Shown here: positions 8,303 through 16,148 of the stretch, one piece after another
Numbering within the stretch: the first letter of the stretch is position 1
How the letters are laid out: every line of letters starts with the position of its first letter
Made by a program: the position numbers and the translations under genes
Assembly (NCBI GenBank): GCA_035935465.1
Contig: DASYXA010000062.1
Coordinates: 4,101 to 68,100, forward strand
Direction: 5' to 3'
DNA from: UBA4735 sp035935465
GTDB taxonomy: Bacteria > Chloroflexota > Limnocylindria > P2-11E
Length of the DNA: 64,000 bases
The notes under the pieces: model-generated
The model's input: only the letters and a program-made list of their open reading frames with translations
Told to the model about the DNA's origin: nothing
Database searches by the model: none

Positions 8303-9321
8303 AGCTCATCGTCCGCACGGTCGACGTGCACCTCGCCGTGCCGTTCGCGATCTCGCGCGCGGTGCGGACGGAGAAACGCGTCGTGCTCGTCGAGCTCGAT
8401 GAGGGTCCACGCGTCGCGTACGGGGAGGCCTCGCCCGATCCGTTCTTCGGCGAGACGGCCGAGTCGCTCGAGGCCGATGTGCGGAGCGCGCTCGAGCTGA
8501 TGCCGGAGGATCCGGCGGATCTCGGGACCCTCCGCGGACGGCTCGACGCGCGTTTCCCGCATGGTGGCGGCGCGGCATGCGCGCTCGACATCCTCGCGCA
8601 CGACCGCGCGGCGCAGGCCCGGGGCGAGCCGCTGCGCACGTTCCTCGGCCTCGCGCCGGGCGAGGCGCCGCCGACGTCGTTCACGCTCGGGATCGCCGAG
8701 CCCGGGCTCATGGCCGCGCGCGCCAGCGCCGCGAAGGCGCAGGGCTTCACCGTGCTGAAGGTGAAGCTGGGCCAGGGGGACGACGGCGAGATCCTCGACG
8801 CGGTCCGTCGCGTCTTCGACGGGACGATCCGCGTCGACCCGAACGCCGCCTGGACGCCCGCGGAGGCGCCGGCGCGCATCGAGCGGATCGCGCAGTACGG
8901 CATCGAGTTCGTCGAGCAGCCGGTCGCGCCGCAGGACCTCGACGGTCTCCGCTACGTGCGGGAGCGCAGCGTCCTGCCGATCGTCGCGGACGAAGCCGCG
9001 GTCCGGCTCGCGGACATCGACCGGCTCGCCGGAGCGTGCGACGGCATCAACGTGAAGCTGCAGAAGTGCGGAGGTATCGCGGAGGCGCGGGCGATGATCG
9101 AGCGCGCGCACGGGCTCGGGCTCAAGGTCATGCTCGGGTGCCGCGCGGCGGAGACGAGCGTCGCGATCGCGGCCGCCGCGCACCTCGCGCCGGCGGTGGA
9201 GTGGGCCGACCTCGACGGCAACCTGCTCATCGTCGACGACCCGTTCATCGCGGTGCCGGTGGAGCGCGGCCGCTTCGTGTTCAGCGACCGGCCCGGGCTC
9301 GGCGTGCTGCCGCGCGCATGA
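8299..9321 (+). CDS. Enolase-superfamily racemase/epimerase (dipeptide epimerase or DgcA-like)
   Basis: A 340-residue muconate-lactonizing/dipeptide-epimerase subgroup enzyme with all catalytic marks visible: KxK in LKVKLG (about 153-155), the metal ligands VDPNAAW (Asp about 179), VEQPV (Glu about 205) and VADEA (Asp about 230), and the opposite-face lysine in NVKLQKCGG (about 253). Such enzymes epimerise L-Ala-D/L-Glu or related acylated amino acids by proton abstraction. Next to a DUF1611 gene it is best read as the N-acetyl-D-glutamate racemase DgcA, with muropeptide Ala-Glu epimerase as the alternative. GTG start in a GTGA overlap. Confidence 0.82.
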   Translation: MKLIVRTVDVHLAVPFAISRAVRTEKRVVLVELDEGPRVAYGEASPDPFFGETAESLEADVRSALELMPEDPADLGTLRGRLDARFPHGGGAACALDILAHDRAAQARGEPLRTFLGLAPGEAPPTSFTLGIAEPGLMAARASAAKAQGFTVLKVKLGQGDDGEILDAVRRVFDGTIRVDPNAAWTPAEAPARIERIAQYGIEFVEQPVAPQDLDGLRYVRERSVLPIVADEAAVRLADIDRLAGACDGINVKLQKCGGIAEARAMIERAHGLGLKVMLGCRAAETSVAIAAAAHLAPAVEWADLDGNLLIVDDPFIAVPVERGRFVFSDRPGLGVLPRA

Positions 9322-9989
9322 CCCGGCGGTGGGAGACGGCGCTGGTCGCGATCGCCTTCGCGGTCGGCGGCCTCGTCGCGCTCGCGCTGACCTATGCCGG
9401 TCCTGCGACCTACACCGACATCGCGACGCACGAGGGCTTCGCCACCATCTCGTTCCGCGAGCGTGACGGCAGCCTGCGGCCGATGCGGCTCGCCGAGCTC
9501 GTCGGTATCCATGACGGCTGGATCCGCTACGTCACCGGGCGCGGTGATCCGCCCGGTGGGACGACGGTGCCCGACTTCTTCACCCGCGACGAGCAGGCCC
9601 ACATGGCCGACGTCCGTGCGGTGTTCGTCGGCTTCGAGCTGGCCGCGGTGGTCGCGGTCGGGATCGCCGTGATCGTGCCGCTGCTCGCGGCGAAGCGGTC
9701 GCGCGCGGCGGCGCTCACGCTCGTGCGCGACGGGGCCATCGCCGCCGGCGCCGGCACCGCGCTCGTCGCAGCCGTCGCCGCGACGGCGTTCGATCCGCTG
9801 TTCCTCGCCTTCCACGAGGTGTTCTTCCCGCGGGGGAACTTCCTGTTCGGGCCGGGGTCGAACCTCATCGCCATGTATCCCGACGCGTACTGGTACGGGG
9901 TCACCCTCCGGGTGGGGCTCACGTTCGTCGCCGTGATGGCGCTGATCGCGATCGCCCTGTCCGCGACGTCGCGCCAGGCCCGTCGTTAG
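9318..9989 (+). CDS. DUF1461 / TIGR01906-type integral membrane protein
   Basis: A 223-residue membrane protein with about four to five helices. The signature FHEVFFPRGNFLFGPGSNLIAMYPDAYW near the C-terminus matches the DUF1461 membrane family (FHE-hFFP-GNWLF-P-S-LI-hYP). The molecular function of that family is unknown. It starts with an ATGA overlap after the racemase gene and so belongs to the same transcription unit, although nothing ties it chemically to amino-acid metabolism. Confidence 0.75.
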   Translation: MTRRWETALVAIAFAVGGLVALALTYAGPATYTDIATHEGFATISFRERDGSLRPMRLAELVGIHDGWIRYVTGRGDPPGGTTVPDFFTRDEQAHMADVRAVFVGFELAAVVAVGIAVIVPLLAAKRSRAAALTLVRDGAIAAGAGTALVAAVAATAFDPLFLAFHEVFFPRGNFLFGPGSNLIAMYPDAYWYGVTLRVGLTFVAVMALIAIALSATSRQARR

Positions 9990-9999
9990 ACTCGCGAAC

Positions 10000-11109
10000 G
10001 TGAAACGCGTGCTGCTCATCGAAGACCTCCCGCAGGTCGCGGAGCACCTCAAGGGGATGCTCGGGCGCGAGAAGGACATCGAGGTCGCGGGCGTCCAGGC
10101 CCAGGCCGAGGCGGGGATCACGCAGGCGACCACCGAGAAGCCGGACGTCCTGCTCATCGACGCGCTCCTCCAGGGGAAGGTCACGGGATTCGATGTCGCG
10201 AAGCGCGTCCGCGCGGCGTCGCCGGGGACCCGCATCGTGATGGTCACCGTCCCGCAGCGGCCGGTCGATCCGCGGCCCGAGGCCGGCATCGACGCGGTGT
10301 TCGTGCTGCCCGGCGGCGCGAACGAGCTCGCGGCGGCGCTCGGCGGATCGAAGGACGCCAAGCACGAGGGCGGCGGGCAGGTCATCGCCGTCTACTCGCC
10401 GAAGGGCGGCACCGGGAAGACCACCATCGCGGTGAACCTCGCGTGCGTGCTCCGCCGCAACGGCGCCTCGGTCGCGCTGTTCGACGGCGTCATGCAGTTC
10501 GGCGCCGTGCGCCACCTGCTGCCGGTCCCGCCGGCGACGCGCTCGATCGTCGACCTGCCCGCCGGCGCCGCGATGCGCGCGTCGATCACCGAGGCGATCT
10601 GGGAAGGCCCGGGCGGCATCGCGGTGCTGCTCGCCCCGCCGCGCCCCGAGGAGGCCGATCTCGTCGCCGCGACGGAGCTCACGAACGCGATCGCGCTGCT
10701 CGCCGACAACCACGATTACGTCATCGTCGACACGCCGAGCCGACTCTCCGAGGACACGCTTGCGATCCTCGATGCCGCGAACGTGATCCTGATCATCATC
10801 ACCTACCAGGGCTCGACGATCGCGAACACCCGCTCGGCGATCGACACGTTCGAGGCGCTCGGCTACAAGGGCCAGAAGCCGCTCCTGCTCATCGTGAACC
10901 AGGCGGACATGACCGCGGGCCTCTCGAAGGGCGGCATGGAGCACGCTCTGAACCTGCCGGTCGTGGGCGAGATCCCGTCGGATTGGAAGCTCGTGAGCGA
11001 GTCCAACAACAAGCAGCAGCCGTTCGTCCTCGCGAACGCGAACGCGCCGGCGTCCCAGGCGATCGCCACCCTCGCGAACGCCCTCGTCAGCCAGCAACGG
11101 AAACGGTGA
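10000..11109 (+). CDS. TadZ/CpaE-like protein: receiver domain plus MinD/ParA ATPase
   Basis: A 369-residue protein. Residues about 1-115 form a CheY-like receiver (VLLIEDL, LLIDALLQG as the phospho-acceptor region, VMVTVPQR); residues about 130-365 form a MinD-type ATPase with deviant Walker A YSPKGGTGKTT and VDTPS. This order is that of CpaE/TadZ, the polar localiser of tad pilus systems. No tad/cpa/flp genes are nearby; instead the gene is coupled by GTGA to murI, so here it may position cell-envelope machinery or be an orphan. GTG start just 10 nt after the preceding stop. Confidence 0.85.
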   Translation: MKRVLLIEDLPQVAEHLKGMLGREKDIEVAGVQAQAEAGITQATTEKPDVLLIDALLQGKVTGFDVAKRVRAASPGTRIVMVTVPQRPVDPRPEAGIDAVFVLPGGANELAAALGGSKDAKHEGGGQVIAVYSPKGGTGKTTIAVNLACVLRRNGASVALFDGVMQFGAVRHLLPVPPATRSIVDLPAGAAMRASITEAIWEGPGGIAVLLAPPRPEEADLVAATELTNAIALLADNHDYVIVDTPSRLSEDTLAILDAANVILIIITYQGSTIANTRSAIDTFEALGYKGQKPLLLIVNQADMTAGLSKGGMEHALNLPVVGEIPSDWKLVSESNNKQQPFVLANANAPASQAIATLANALVSQQRKR

Positions 11110-11930
11110 CCGCGGCAGCCGATCTGCCCATCGGGGTCTTCGACTCCGGCGTCGGCGGACTCACCGTGCTGCGCGAGCTGCGCCGCCAGCTTCCCGGTGA
11201 GTCGACGATCTACCTCGGCGACGAGGCGCGCATGCCCTACGGGCCGCGTCCGTCCGACGAGATCGTCGCGTTCACCCGCGAGGCGCTGCGGTGGTTCGCC
11301 CAGCGTGAGTGCAAGCTCGTCGTCCTCGCCTGCAACACCGCGACGGCGGTCGCGCTCGACGTCGTGCGCGACGAGTCGCACGTGCCGATCATCGGGGTCG
11401 TACGCCCGGGTGCGGCGGCGGCGATCTCCGCATCGGCGCGCCGGTCCATCGGCGTGCTCGCGACGACCGCGACCGTCCGCTCCGGCGCGTACGCCCGGGC
11501 GCTCCGCGATCTCGATCCCCTCGCCGACGTGATCCAGCAGGCCTGCCCGGCGCTCGTGCCGCTCGTCGAAGGCGGCGCGGCAGACTCGCCGGAAGCCGAG
11601 GCCGCCGTGCGTGGATACGTCCAGCCGCTGCTCACCGAGGGTGGCGTGGTCCAGCCGGTGGTGGACACGCTGCTCCTTGGCTGCACGCACTACCCGCTCC
11701 TGCGCGCGGTCATCGAGCGCGTCGCCGGCCCCGGCGTGCGCGTGGTCGACTCCGCCGCGACGACGGCGCTCGCGGTGCGCGAGGTGCTGCTGTCGCACCG
11801 TCTCGGGCGCGAGGCGGGATTGCCGACGCACCGCGTCTTCGCGACCGGACCGACCGGCCGCTTCCGCGACGTGGCGCGGACGATCTTCGGGGAAGACCTC
11901 CCGGCGGTCGAGCCGGCGACGCTCGCGTGA
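11106..11930 (+). CDS. murI: Glutamate racemase
   Basis: A 274-residue cytoplasmic racemase that makes D-glutamate for peptidoglycan. It shows the family start IGVFDSGVGGLTVLREL, both catalytic cysteines in LACNTATA (about residue 77) and GCTHYPLL (about residue 192), and the substrate-binding MPYG. The length is standard. GTG start in a GTGA overlap with the TadZ-like gene. D-glutamate is thus made here, about 2 kb downstream of an operon that appears to consume it. Confidence 0.95.
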   Translation: MTAAADLPIGVFDSGVGGLTVLRELRRQLPGESTIYLGDEARMPYGPRPSDEIVAFTREALRWFAQRECKLVVLACNTATAVALDVVRDESHVPIIGVVRPGAAAAISASARRSIGVLATTATVRSGAYARALRDLDPLADVIQQACPALVPLVEGGAADSPEAEAAVRGYVQPLLTEGGVVQPVVDTLLLGCTHYPLLRAVIERVAGPGVRVVDSAATTALAVREVLLSHRLGREAGLPTHRVFATGPTGRFRDVARTIFGEDLPAVEPATLA

Positions 11931-13030
11931 ACCTCAGCTCCACGATCACCGGCCTCCCATACGTGGGGAAGACGACGCTGTTCAACCTCCTCACCGGCGG
12001 GCATGCGTCGACGGGGGCGTTCGCCGGCGCGGAGGGCGAGACGAACATCGGCGTGGCCAAGGTGCCCGACCCGCGCGTCGCGGAGCTGTCGGCCCTGTTC
12101 ACCCCGAAGAAGACGACGTTCGCGGAGATCACGTACCGCGACCTGGGGCTCGCGAAGGGCGCGGCGGGCGAGGGGATCAGCCCGAAGAAGCTCGGCGACC
12201 TGCGGAACTCCGACGCGCTCGTGCACGTCGTGCGCGCGTTCGCCGAACCGTCGGTGCCGCACGCGGAGGGCTCGGTCGACCCCTTGCGGGACATGGCGAC
12301 GCTCGATCTCGAGCTCCTGTTCTCCGATCATGCGATCGTCGAACGGCGGCTCGAGTCGCTGCAGAAGGAGCTCCGCAGCGCGAAGGGTCCCGATCGCGAG
12401 GCCAAGGACCGCGAGCTCGCCTTCCTCCAGCGCGCGAAGCCGGCGCTCGAGGCGGAGACGCCGCTGCGCGACCTCGCCGTCGAGCCGGAGGAGCAGCGGC
12501 TCATCCGCGGGTATCGGTTCCTCACGCTCATGCCGCAGCTCGTCGTCGTGAACGTCGACGAAGCGGACGTCGCGTCACCCGACCCCGTCCTCGCGCCGCT
12601 GCGCGCCGCCGCGGCGAAGCATCGCGGCTCCGCGGTCGTGGCGGTGTGCGCGAAGATCGAAGCCGAGATCGCCGAGCTGCCGGCCGACGAGGCGAGCGCG
12701 TTCCGCACCGAGCTCGGCCTGACCGAGGCGCCGCTCGACCGGATCGTGCATGCGACGTACGGCCTGCTCGGCCTCACGTCCTTCTTCACGGCGGGCGAGG
12801 ACGAGGTCAGGGCCTGGACGATCTACCAGGGCTCGACCGCGCAGCAGGCCGCCGGGGCGATCCACTCCGATCTCGAGCGCGGGTTCATCCGCGCTGAGGT
12901 CATCCGCTGGGACGAGCTGATCAGGTCAGGCAGCGAGGCGAACGCGCGCAAGCAAGCGCTGCTGCGGACCGAGGGGAAGGGCTACGTGGTGCAGGATGGC
13001 GACACGATCAACGTCCTGTTCAATGTCTAG
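11927..13030 (+). CDS. ychF: YchF/OLA1-family GTPase-like protein, divergent
   Basis: A 367-residue protein with the YchF plan: P-loop TGLPYVGKTT (residues about 8-17, in place of the usual GLPNVGKST), FAEITYRDLGLAKGA as the switch region, a long coiled-coil insertion around residues 120-190, and the C-terminal TGS-like domain (LTSFFTAGEDEVRAWTIYQGSTAQQAAGAIHSDLERGFIRAEV). Classical YchF ATPases have NMxE where GTPases have NKxD; here the segment reads VVNVDEAD. Family members bind ribosomes and tune stress responses. The divergence makes a specialised paralogue possible. GTG start in a GTGA overlap with murI. Confidence 0.85.
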   Translation: MNLSSTITGLPYVGKTTLFNLLTGGHASTGAFAGAEGETNIGVAKVPDPRVAELSALFTPKKTTFAEITYRDLGLAKGAAGEGISPKKLGDLRNSDALVHVVRAFAEPSVPHAEGSVDPLRDMATLDLELLFSDHAIVERRLESLQKELRSAKGPDREAKDRELAFLQRAKPALEAETPLRDLAVEPEEQRLIRGYRFLTLMPQLVVVNVDEADVASPDPVLAPLRAAAAKHRGSAVVAVCAKIEAEIAELPADEASAFRTELGLTEAPLDRIVHATYGLLGLTSFFTAGEDEVRAWTIYQGSTAQQAAGAIHSDLERGFIRAEVIRWDELIRSGSEANARKQALLRTEGKGYVVQDGDTINVLFNV

Positions 13031-13862
13031 AGCGCGCACGCCGTTCCTCGCGATCGGCCACACCGCGCGCGACGAGTTCCCCGATGGGCGCTGGCGCCTC
13101 GGGGGATCGGCGCTCTACGGCGCCGCGACGGCCGCGAAGCTGGGCGCGAACGTCACGCTCGTCACGCGCGCGGGTCCGCAGGAACGCGAGGCGCTCGCGA
13201 CGCTCTGTCAGGAGCTCGGCATCACGCTGCGCGCGCTACCAAGCGATGTCACCACGACGTTCGGCTTCACATACGACGCGGCCGGCCATCGCACGCTGCG
13301 CCTGCGAGCCAGGGCGGCGGCGATCGCGCGCGCGGACGTCGGTCGCACGGTCGGGACACCGAAGGCGGTGCTGCTCGCATCGATCGCGGGCGAGCTCGAC
13401 GACTCGCTGTTCGCGCCGTGGTCCGGCGCGAAGCGCGTGCTCGCGGCGCAGGGGATGCTGCGGTCGTTCGCGGCGGACGGTACGGTCGTCGCGGCGCCGT
13501 GGCGTGATCACGCCCGGCTCCTGCCGAAGGTCGACGCCGTCGTCGTGAGCGAGGAGGACCACGCCGACGATCCGGCCTGGCTGCCGTTCACGACCGTCGT
13601 CGTCACGCAGGCCGAGCGCGGCTCGGTGCTGCACGGAAGCGGCCGCACGACGCACGTCGGCGCGTTCGCGGTCGACGAGGTCATCGACCAGACCGGCGCG
13701 GGCGACGCGTTCGCCGCGGCCCTCGCGCTCGGTCTGGCCGAGGGGCTGCCGATCGTGCGGGCGGCGACGTTCGCGAGCGCGGCAGCGTCATTCGCGGTCG
13801 AGGGGCTGGGCATGTCGCGGCTCGCGGATCGCGCCCGGGTGCGGGAACGGATGCGCGAATGA
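13023..13862 (+). CDS. PfkB-family carbohydrate kinase
   Basis: A 279-residue ribokinase-fold protein. The N-terminal part has the GG substrate motif (WRLGGSALYGAATAAKLGANVTLVTRAG) and the C-terminal signature IDQTGAGDAFAAALALGLAEG (about residues 220-240) supplies the anion hole and catalytic Asp. Substrate unknown; sugars, nucleosides or inositol are all possible. Short N-terminus, no lid insertion obvious. ATG start 8 bp inside the YchF-like gene and ATGA overlap with the next gene. Confidence 0.82.
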   Translation: MSRARTPFLAIGHTARDEFPDGRWRLGGSALYGAATAAKLGANVTLVTRAGPQEREALATLCQELGITLRALPSDVTTTFGFTYDAAGHRTLRLRARAAAIARADVGRTVGTPKAVLLASIAGELDDSLFAPWSGAKRVLAAQGMLRSFAADGTVVAAPWRDHARLLPKVDAVVVSEEDHADDPAWLPFTTVVVTQAERGSVLHGSGRTTHVGAFAVDEVIDQTGAGDAFAAALALGLAEGLPIVRAATFASAAASFAVEGLGMSRLADRARVRERMRE

Positions 13863-14677
13863 GCCGAATGAGCGTGGACTGGGCCGCGCTCGATCGCGGT
13901 GCGGGGGCGCTGGATGGGAAGGCCGGGCTCGTCGTGCTCGACGCCGAGGGGCGGACGCTCTACGAGCGCGACGCCGACCGCGCGTACCCAGCCGCGTCGG
14001 TCATCAAGATCCCGATCCTCATGACCGTGTACGCGGACGCGGCGGCGGGCCGCGTCTCGCTCGAGGAGCGGCTCGCGGTGGGGGAGCACAAACCCGGGAC
14101 CGGCGTGCTCGGGTTGGTGAAGGGCGTGACGGAGCTGAGCCTGCGCGATCATGCCACGCTCATGACGGTCGTCAGCGACAACACCGCCACGAACCGGGTC
14201 ATGGAGCGTCTCGGCGTCGAGCGGATCGGCGAGCGGATGCGCGAGTGGGGCTGCGTCCGGACGAAGCTGCAGCGGAAGATGTTCGACTTCGAGGCGGCGG
14301 ATCGCGGGTTCGACAACGTCGCGAGCCCGCGCGAGACCGCCCGACTGCTGCTGCGGCTGGTGCGCGGCGAGCTGGTCGATCGCGCGACGTCCGACGCGGT
14401 GCTGGCAGTGCTCGAGGGGACCCAGGACGACGCGCTCCTCCGCCGGTACCTGCCCGCCGGGGCGCGGGTGGCCCACAAGACCGGGTCGCTCGAGAAGGTC
14501 CGGAACGACGCAGCGGTCATCTGGGGAGAGCGGCCGGTGATCGCGGCGGGGTTCGTGAGCGGCGTGCCGGACATCCGCCCGGCCCGGTCGCTGCTCGGGC
14601 TCCTCGGGTGGCTCGCCTACGGCGCCGCGGGTGGCGACGCGAAGGGGCTTCCATCGGAGTGGCCCGAGGGGCGATGA
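13859..14677 (+). CDS. Class A beta-lactamase-fold serine hydrolase without signal peptide
   Basis: A 272-residue protein carrying the three active-site boxes of penicillin-recognising enzymes: SVIK (S-x-x-K, about residue 47), SDN (about 106) and HKTGS (about 206). FDFEAADRGFDN lies where the omega loop with the general-base Glu is expected. There is no N-terminal signal sequence; the protein begins MSRMSVDWAALDRGAGALDGKAGLVVLD. Secreted beta-lactamases need export, so this is either a cytoplasmic or unusually exported hydrolase, or a peptidase-like relative. ATGA overlaps on both sides place it between a sugar kinase and an FtsL-like gene. Confidence 0.8.
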   Translation: MSRMSVDWAALDRGAGALDGKAGLVVLDAEGRTLYERDADRAYPAASVIKIPILMTVYADAAAGRVSLEERLAVGEHKPGTGVLGLVKGVTELSLRDHATLMTVVSDNTATNRVMERLGVERIGERMREWGCVRTKLQRKMFDFEAADRGFDNVASPRETARLLLRLVRGELVDRATSDAVLAVLEGTQDDALLRRYLPAGARVAHKTGSLEKVRNDAAVIWGERPVIAAGFVSGVPDIRPARSLLGLLGWLAYGAAGGDAKGLPSEWPEGR

Positions 14678-15096
14678 TGGCGGTGATGCGGAAGGGCTCG
14701 CGGTCATCCGGCCGGTCGCGGCCGCGTGCGGGCCGCGCGGCGGTGGCGTCGCTGGGCCGGCCCTCGCTCGCGCTGCTCCTGTTGATCGCCGGTCTGCTCC
14801 TGGCGAGCGCGTTCGTCGCGATCGAGATCCAGCGGAACGCCCTCGCGCGGCAGTCGTCGGCGCTGCTGAGCGACATCGCGGCCGCGGAGGCGACGCACGC
14901 CCAGCTCGCCGCGGCTGTCGCGGCGAAGAAGACCGACGACTACGTGATCAACAAGGCCCGCGACTACGGATACGTGCTGCCGGGCGAGGCGTTGATCGGC
15001 GTGCAGCGGGACCCGGTGGCTCCCGTCGCCGCGGTGAATGCGCCCCGTCCGTCGCGCGTGCAGAAGTGGATCGCGCTGTTCTTCGGAGCGCGCTAG
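14674..15096 (+). CDS. FtsL/DivIC-like septum formation protein
   Basis: A 140-residue bitopic membrane protein: basic cytoplasmic N-terminus, one membrane helix (about residues 32-52, LALLLLIAGLLLASAFVAIEI), then a short extracytoplasmic coiled coil (about 55-90) ending in KARDYGYVLPGEALIGV, the motif seen after the coiled coil in FtsB/DivIC proteins. These assemble with FtsQ/FtsL at the division septum. It is last in the overlapping run, before the tRNA gene. DivIC and FtsL cannot be separated by sequence alone. Confidence 0.7.
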   Translation: MMAVMRKGSRSSGRSRPRAGRAAVASLGRPSLALLLLIAGLLLASAFVAIEIQRNALARQSSALLSDIAAAEATHAQLAAAVAAKKTDDYVINKARDYGYVLPGEALIGVQRDPVAPVAAVNAPRPSRVQKWIALFFGAR

Positions 15097-15155
15097 AGGT
15101 CGCGCGCGACCGTCTCATCGAAACGAAGATCAGGCAGACCCAGTAGCATGGTGTT

Positions 15156-15214
<59 letters not shown>

Positions 15215-15227
<13 letters not shown>

Positions 15228-15298
15228 CAGAGCACCCGGGTCGTGGCCCGGGTGTTTTCGTACGTAGTCCTATTGCGCCGACGTCACGAGTTCGGTAC
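15215..15298 (+). repeat. Direct repeat copy A (tRNA-fMet 3' end + terminator + HNH leader)
   Basis: The first copy of a roughly 84-bp block seen again at 15817-15898. Blocks identical in both copies are CTTCCTCCCGCAACAGAG (18 nt, the 3' end of the tRNA plus flank), the GCCCGGGTGTTTTCGTAC terminator half, and a 31-nt leader (15268-15298) beginning TCCTATTGCGCC. Both copies end 5-10 bp before an HNH endonuclease start codon. Confidence 0.9.
15233..15258 (+). terminator. Rho-independent terminator after tRNA-fMet (repeat copy A)
   Basis: An 8-bp perfect stem CACCCGGG / CCCGGGTG with a 6-nt loop is followed at once by TTTT. It would end the tRNA-fMet transcript and separates it from the HNH gene. 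Confidence 0.8.
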
Positions 15299-15306
15299 CA
15301 AGAGGC

Positions 15307-15798
15307 ATGCCGTACTCCGATCCCGAAAGACGTCGCGCCTTCGGTCGCGAGTGGATGAAGCGCAACGCGCAGAAGGCTCGCGAGGCGATGCGGCGCTGGC
15401 GGAAGCAGCATCCGGATCAGCATCGGGCCGAACTCCGGTCGTACTACGCGCGTGACCCGGTCCGCCGGCAACGCCAGATCGATGCGAGTCCGAACCGAAA
15501 AGCGGTGCGCACCGCGATGAAGCATCGGCGCCGCGAGCGAAGCGCAGGCGGGTCGTCATTCACGGCTAAGGAATGGCTCGCAATGGTGGAACAGCATGGC
15601 GGACGTTGCGCATACTGCCGCGTCGTCGCGCCGCTTCAGGTCGATCATCGAACGGCATTGGCGCGCGGCGGGGCGAACTCGATCGGCAACATCCTGCCGG
15701 CGTGCGCTCCGTGCAATTTGCGCAAGGGCACGATGAGCGAGGCGGAGTTCCGCGCACGTCTCGCTGCGGAACGGAGCGAGCGGTCCCCATACAGTTGA
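15307..15798 (+). CDS. HNH endonuclease 1, tRNA-linked, intact
   Basis: A 163-residue protein. The N-terminal half is highly basic and helical (MPYSDPERRRAFGREWMKR..., repeated RRWR/RRRR), a likely DNA-binding arm. The C-terminal half is a zinc HNH domain: CAYC (about 98-101), the metal/catalytic pair in LQVDHRTALARGG, and CAPCN in ILPACAPCNLRKG. It follows tRNA-fMet and its terminator, with AAGAGG as a weak ribosome site. It is less GC-rich by eye than its neighbours. A second homologous gene follows the second repeat copy. The role could be homing or cassette mobility, or a phage-type HNH; no partner gene is seen. Confidence 0.88.
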   Translation: MPYSDPERRRAFGREWMKRNAQKAREAMRRWRKQHPDQHRAELRSYYARDPVRRQRQIDASPNRKAVRTAMKHRRRERSAGGSSFTAKEWLAMVEQHGGRCAYCRVVAPLQVDHRTALARGGANSIGNILPACAPCNLRKGTMSEAEFRARLAAERSERSPYS

Positions 15799-15816
15799 CC
15801 TCTCGGACGTCCGGAA

Positions 15817-15898
15817 CTTCCTCCCGCAACAGAGCCCGGGTCCAAGCCCGGGTGTTTTCGTACCTGGTCCTATTGCGCCGACGTCACGAGTTCGGTAC
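15817..15898 (+). repeat. Direct repeat copy B (tRNA-fMet 3' end + terminator + HNH leader)
   Basis: Second copy of the block at 15215-15298, offset by 600-602 bp. It retains the last 13 nt of tRNA-fMet (TTCCTCCCGCAAC region) without the rest of the tRNA, then the terminator and the identical 31-nt leader at 15868-15898. The unit repeat-HNH is therefore a tandemly duplicated cassette, or two elements that each ended in the tRNA 3' sequence. Confidence 0.9.
15834..15858 (+). terminator. Rho-independent terminator (repeat copy B)
   Basis: CCCGGG - TCCAAG - CCCGGG hairpin followed by GTTTT. It is the diverged counterpart of the terminator behind tRNA-fMet and here would end the HNH1 transcript. 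Confidence 0.7.
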
Positions 15899-16148
15899 TA
15901 AGGAAGCGTGCCTCGCAAGGATCCGGAAGCACGACGCGCGTACCAACACGAATACATCAAGCGGACTGCCGAGCGGCACCGGCAGCACTCGAAAGAGGCT
16001 ATGCGGCGCTGGCGGCTGAACGAATCCCGAAGCCCGCTTGGCTCGGGATCGCGCCTACAAGTCTCGCCACAAAGAACAGGTCAATGCTGGCCACAAGTGT
16101 CGTCAACGGTCGAAAATTCACCCCCCTCCAACGGTCGAAAATGCACCC

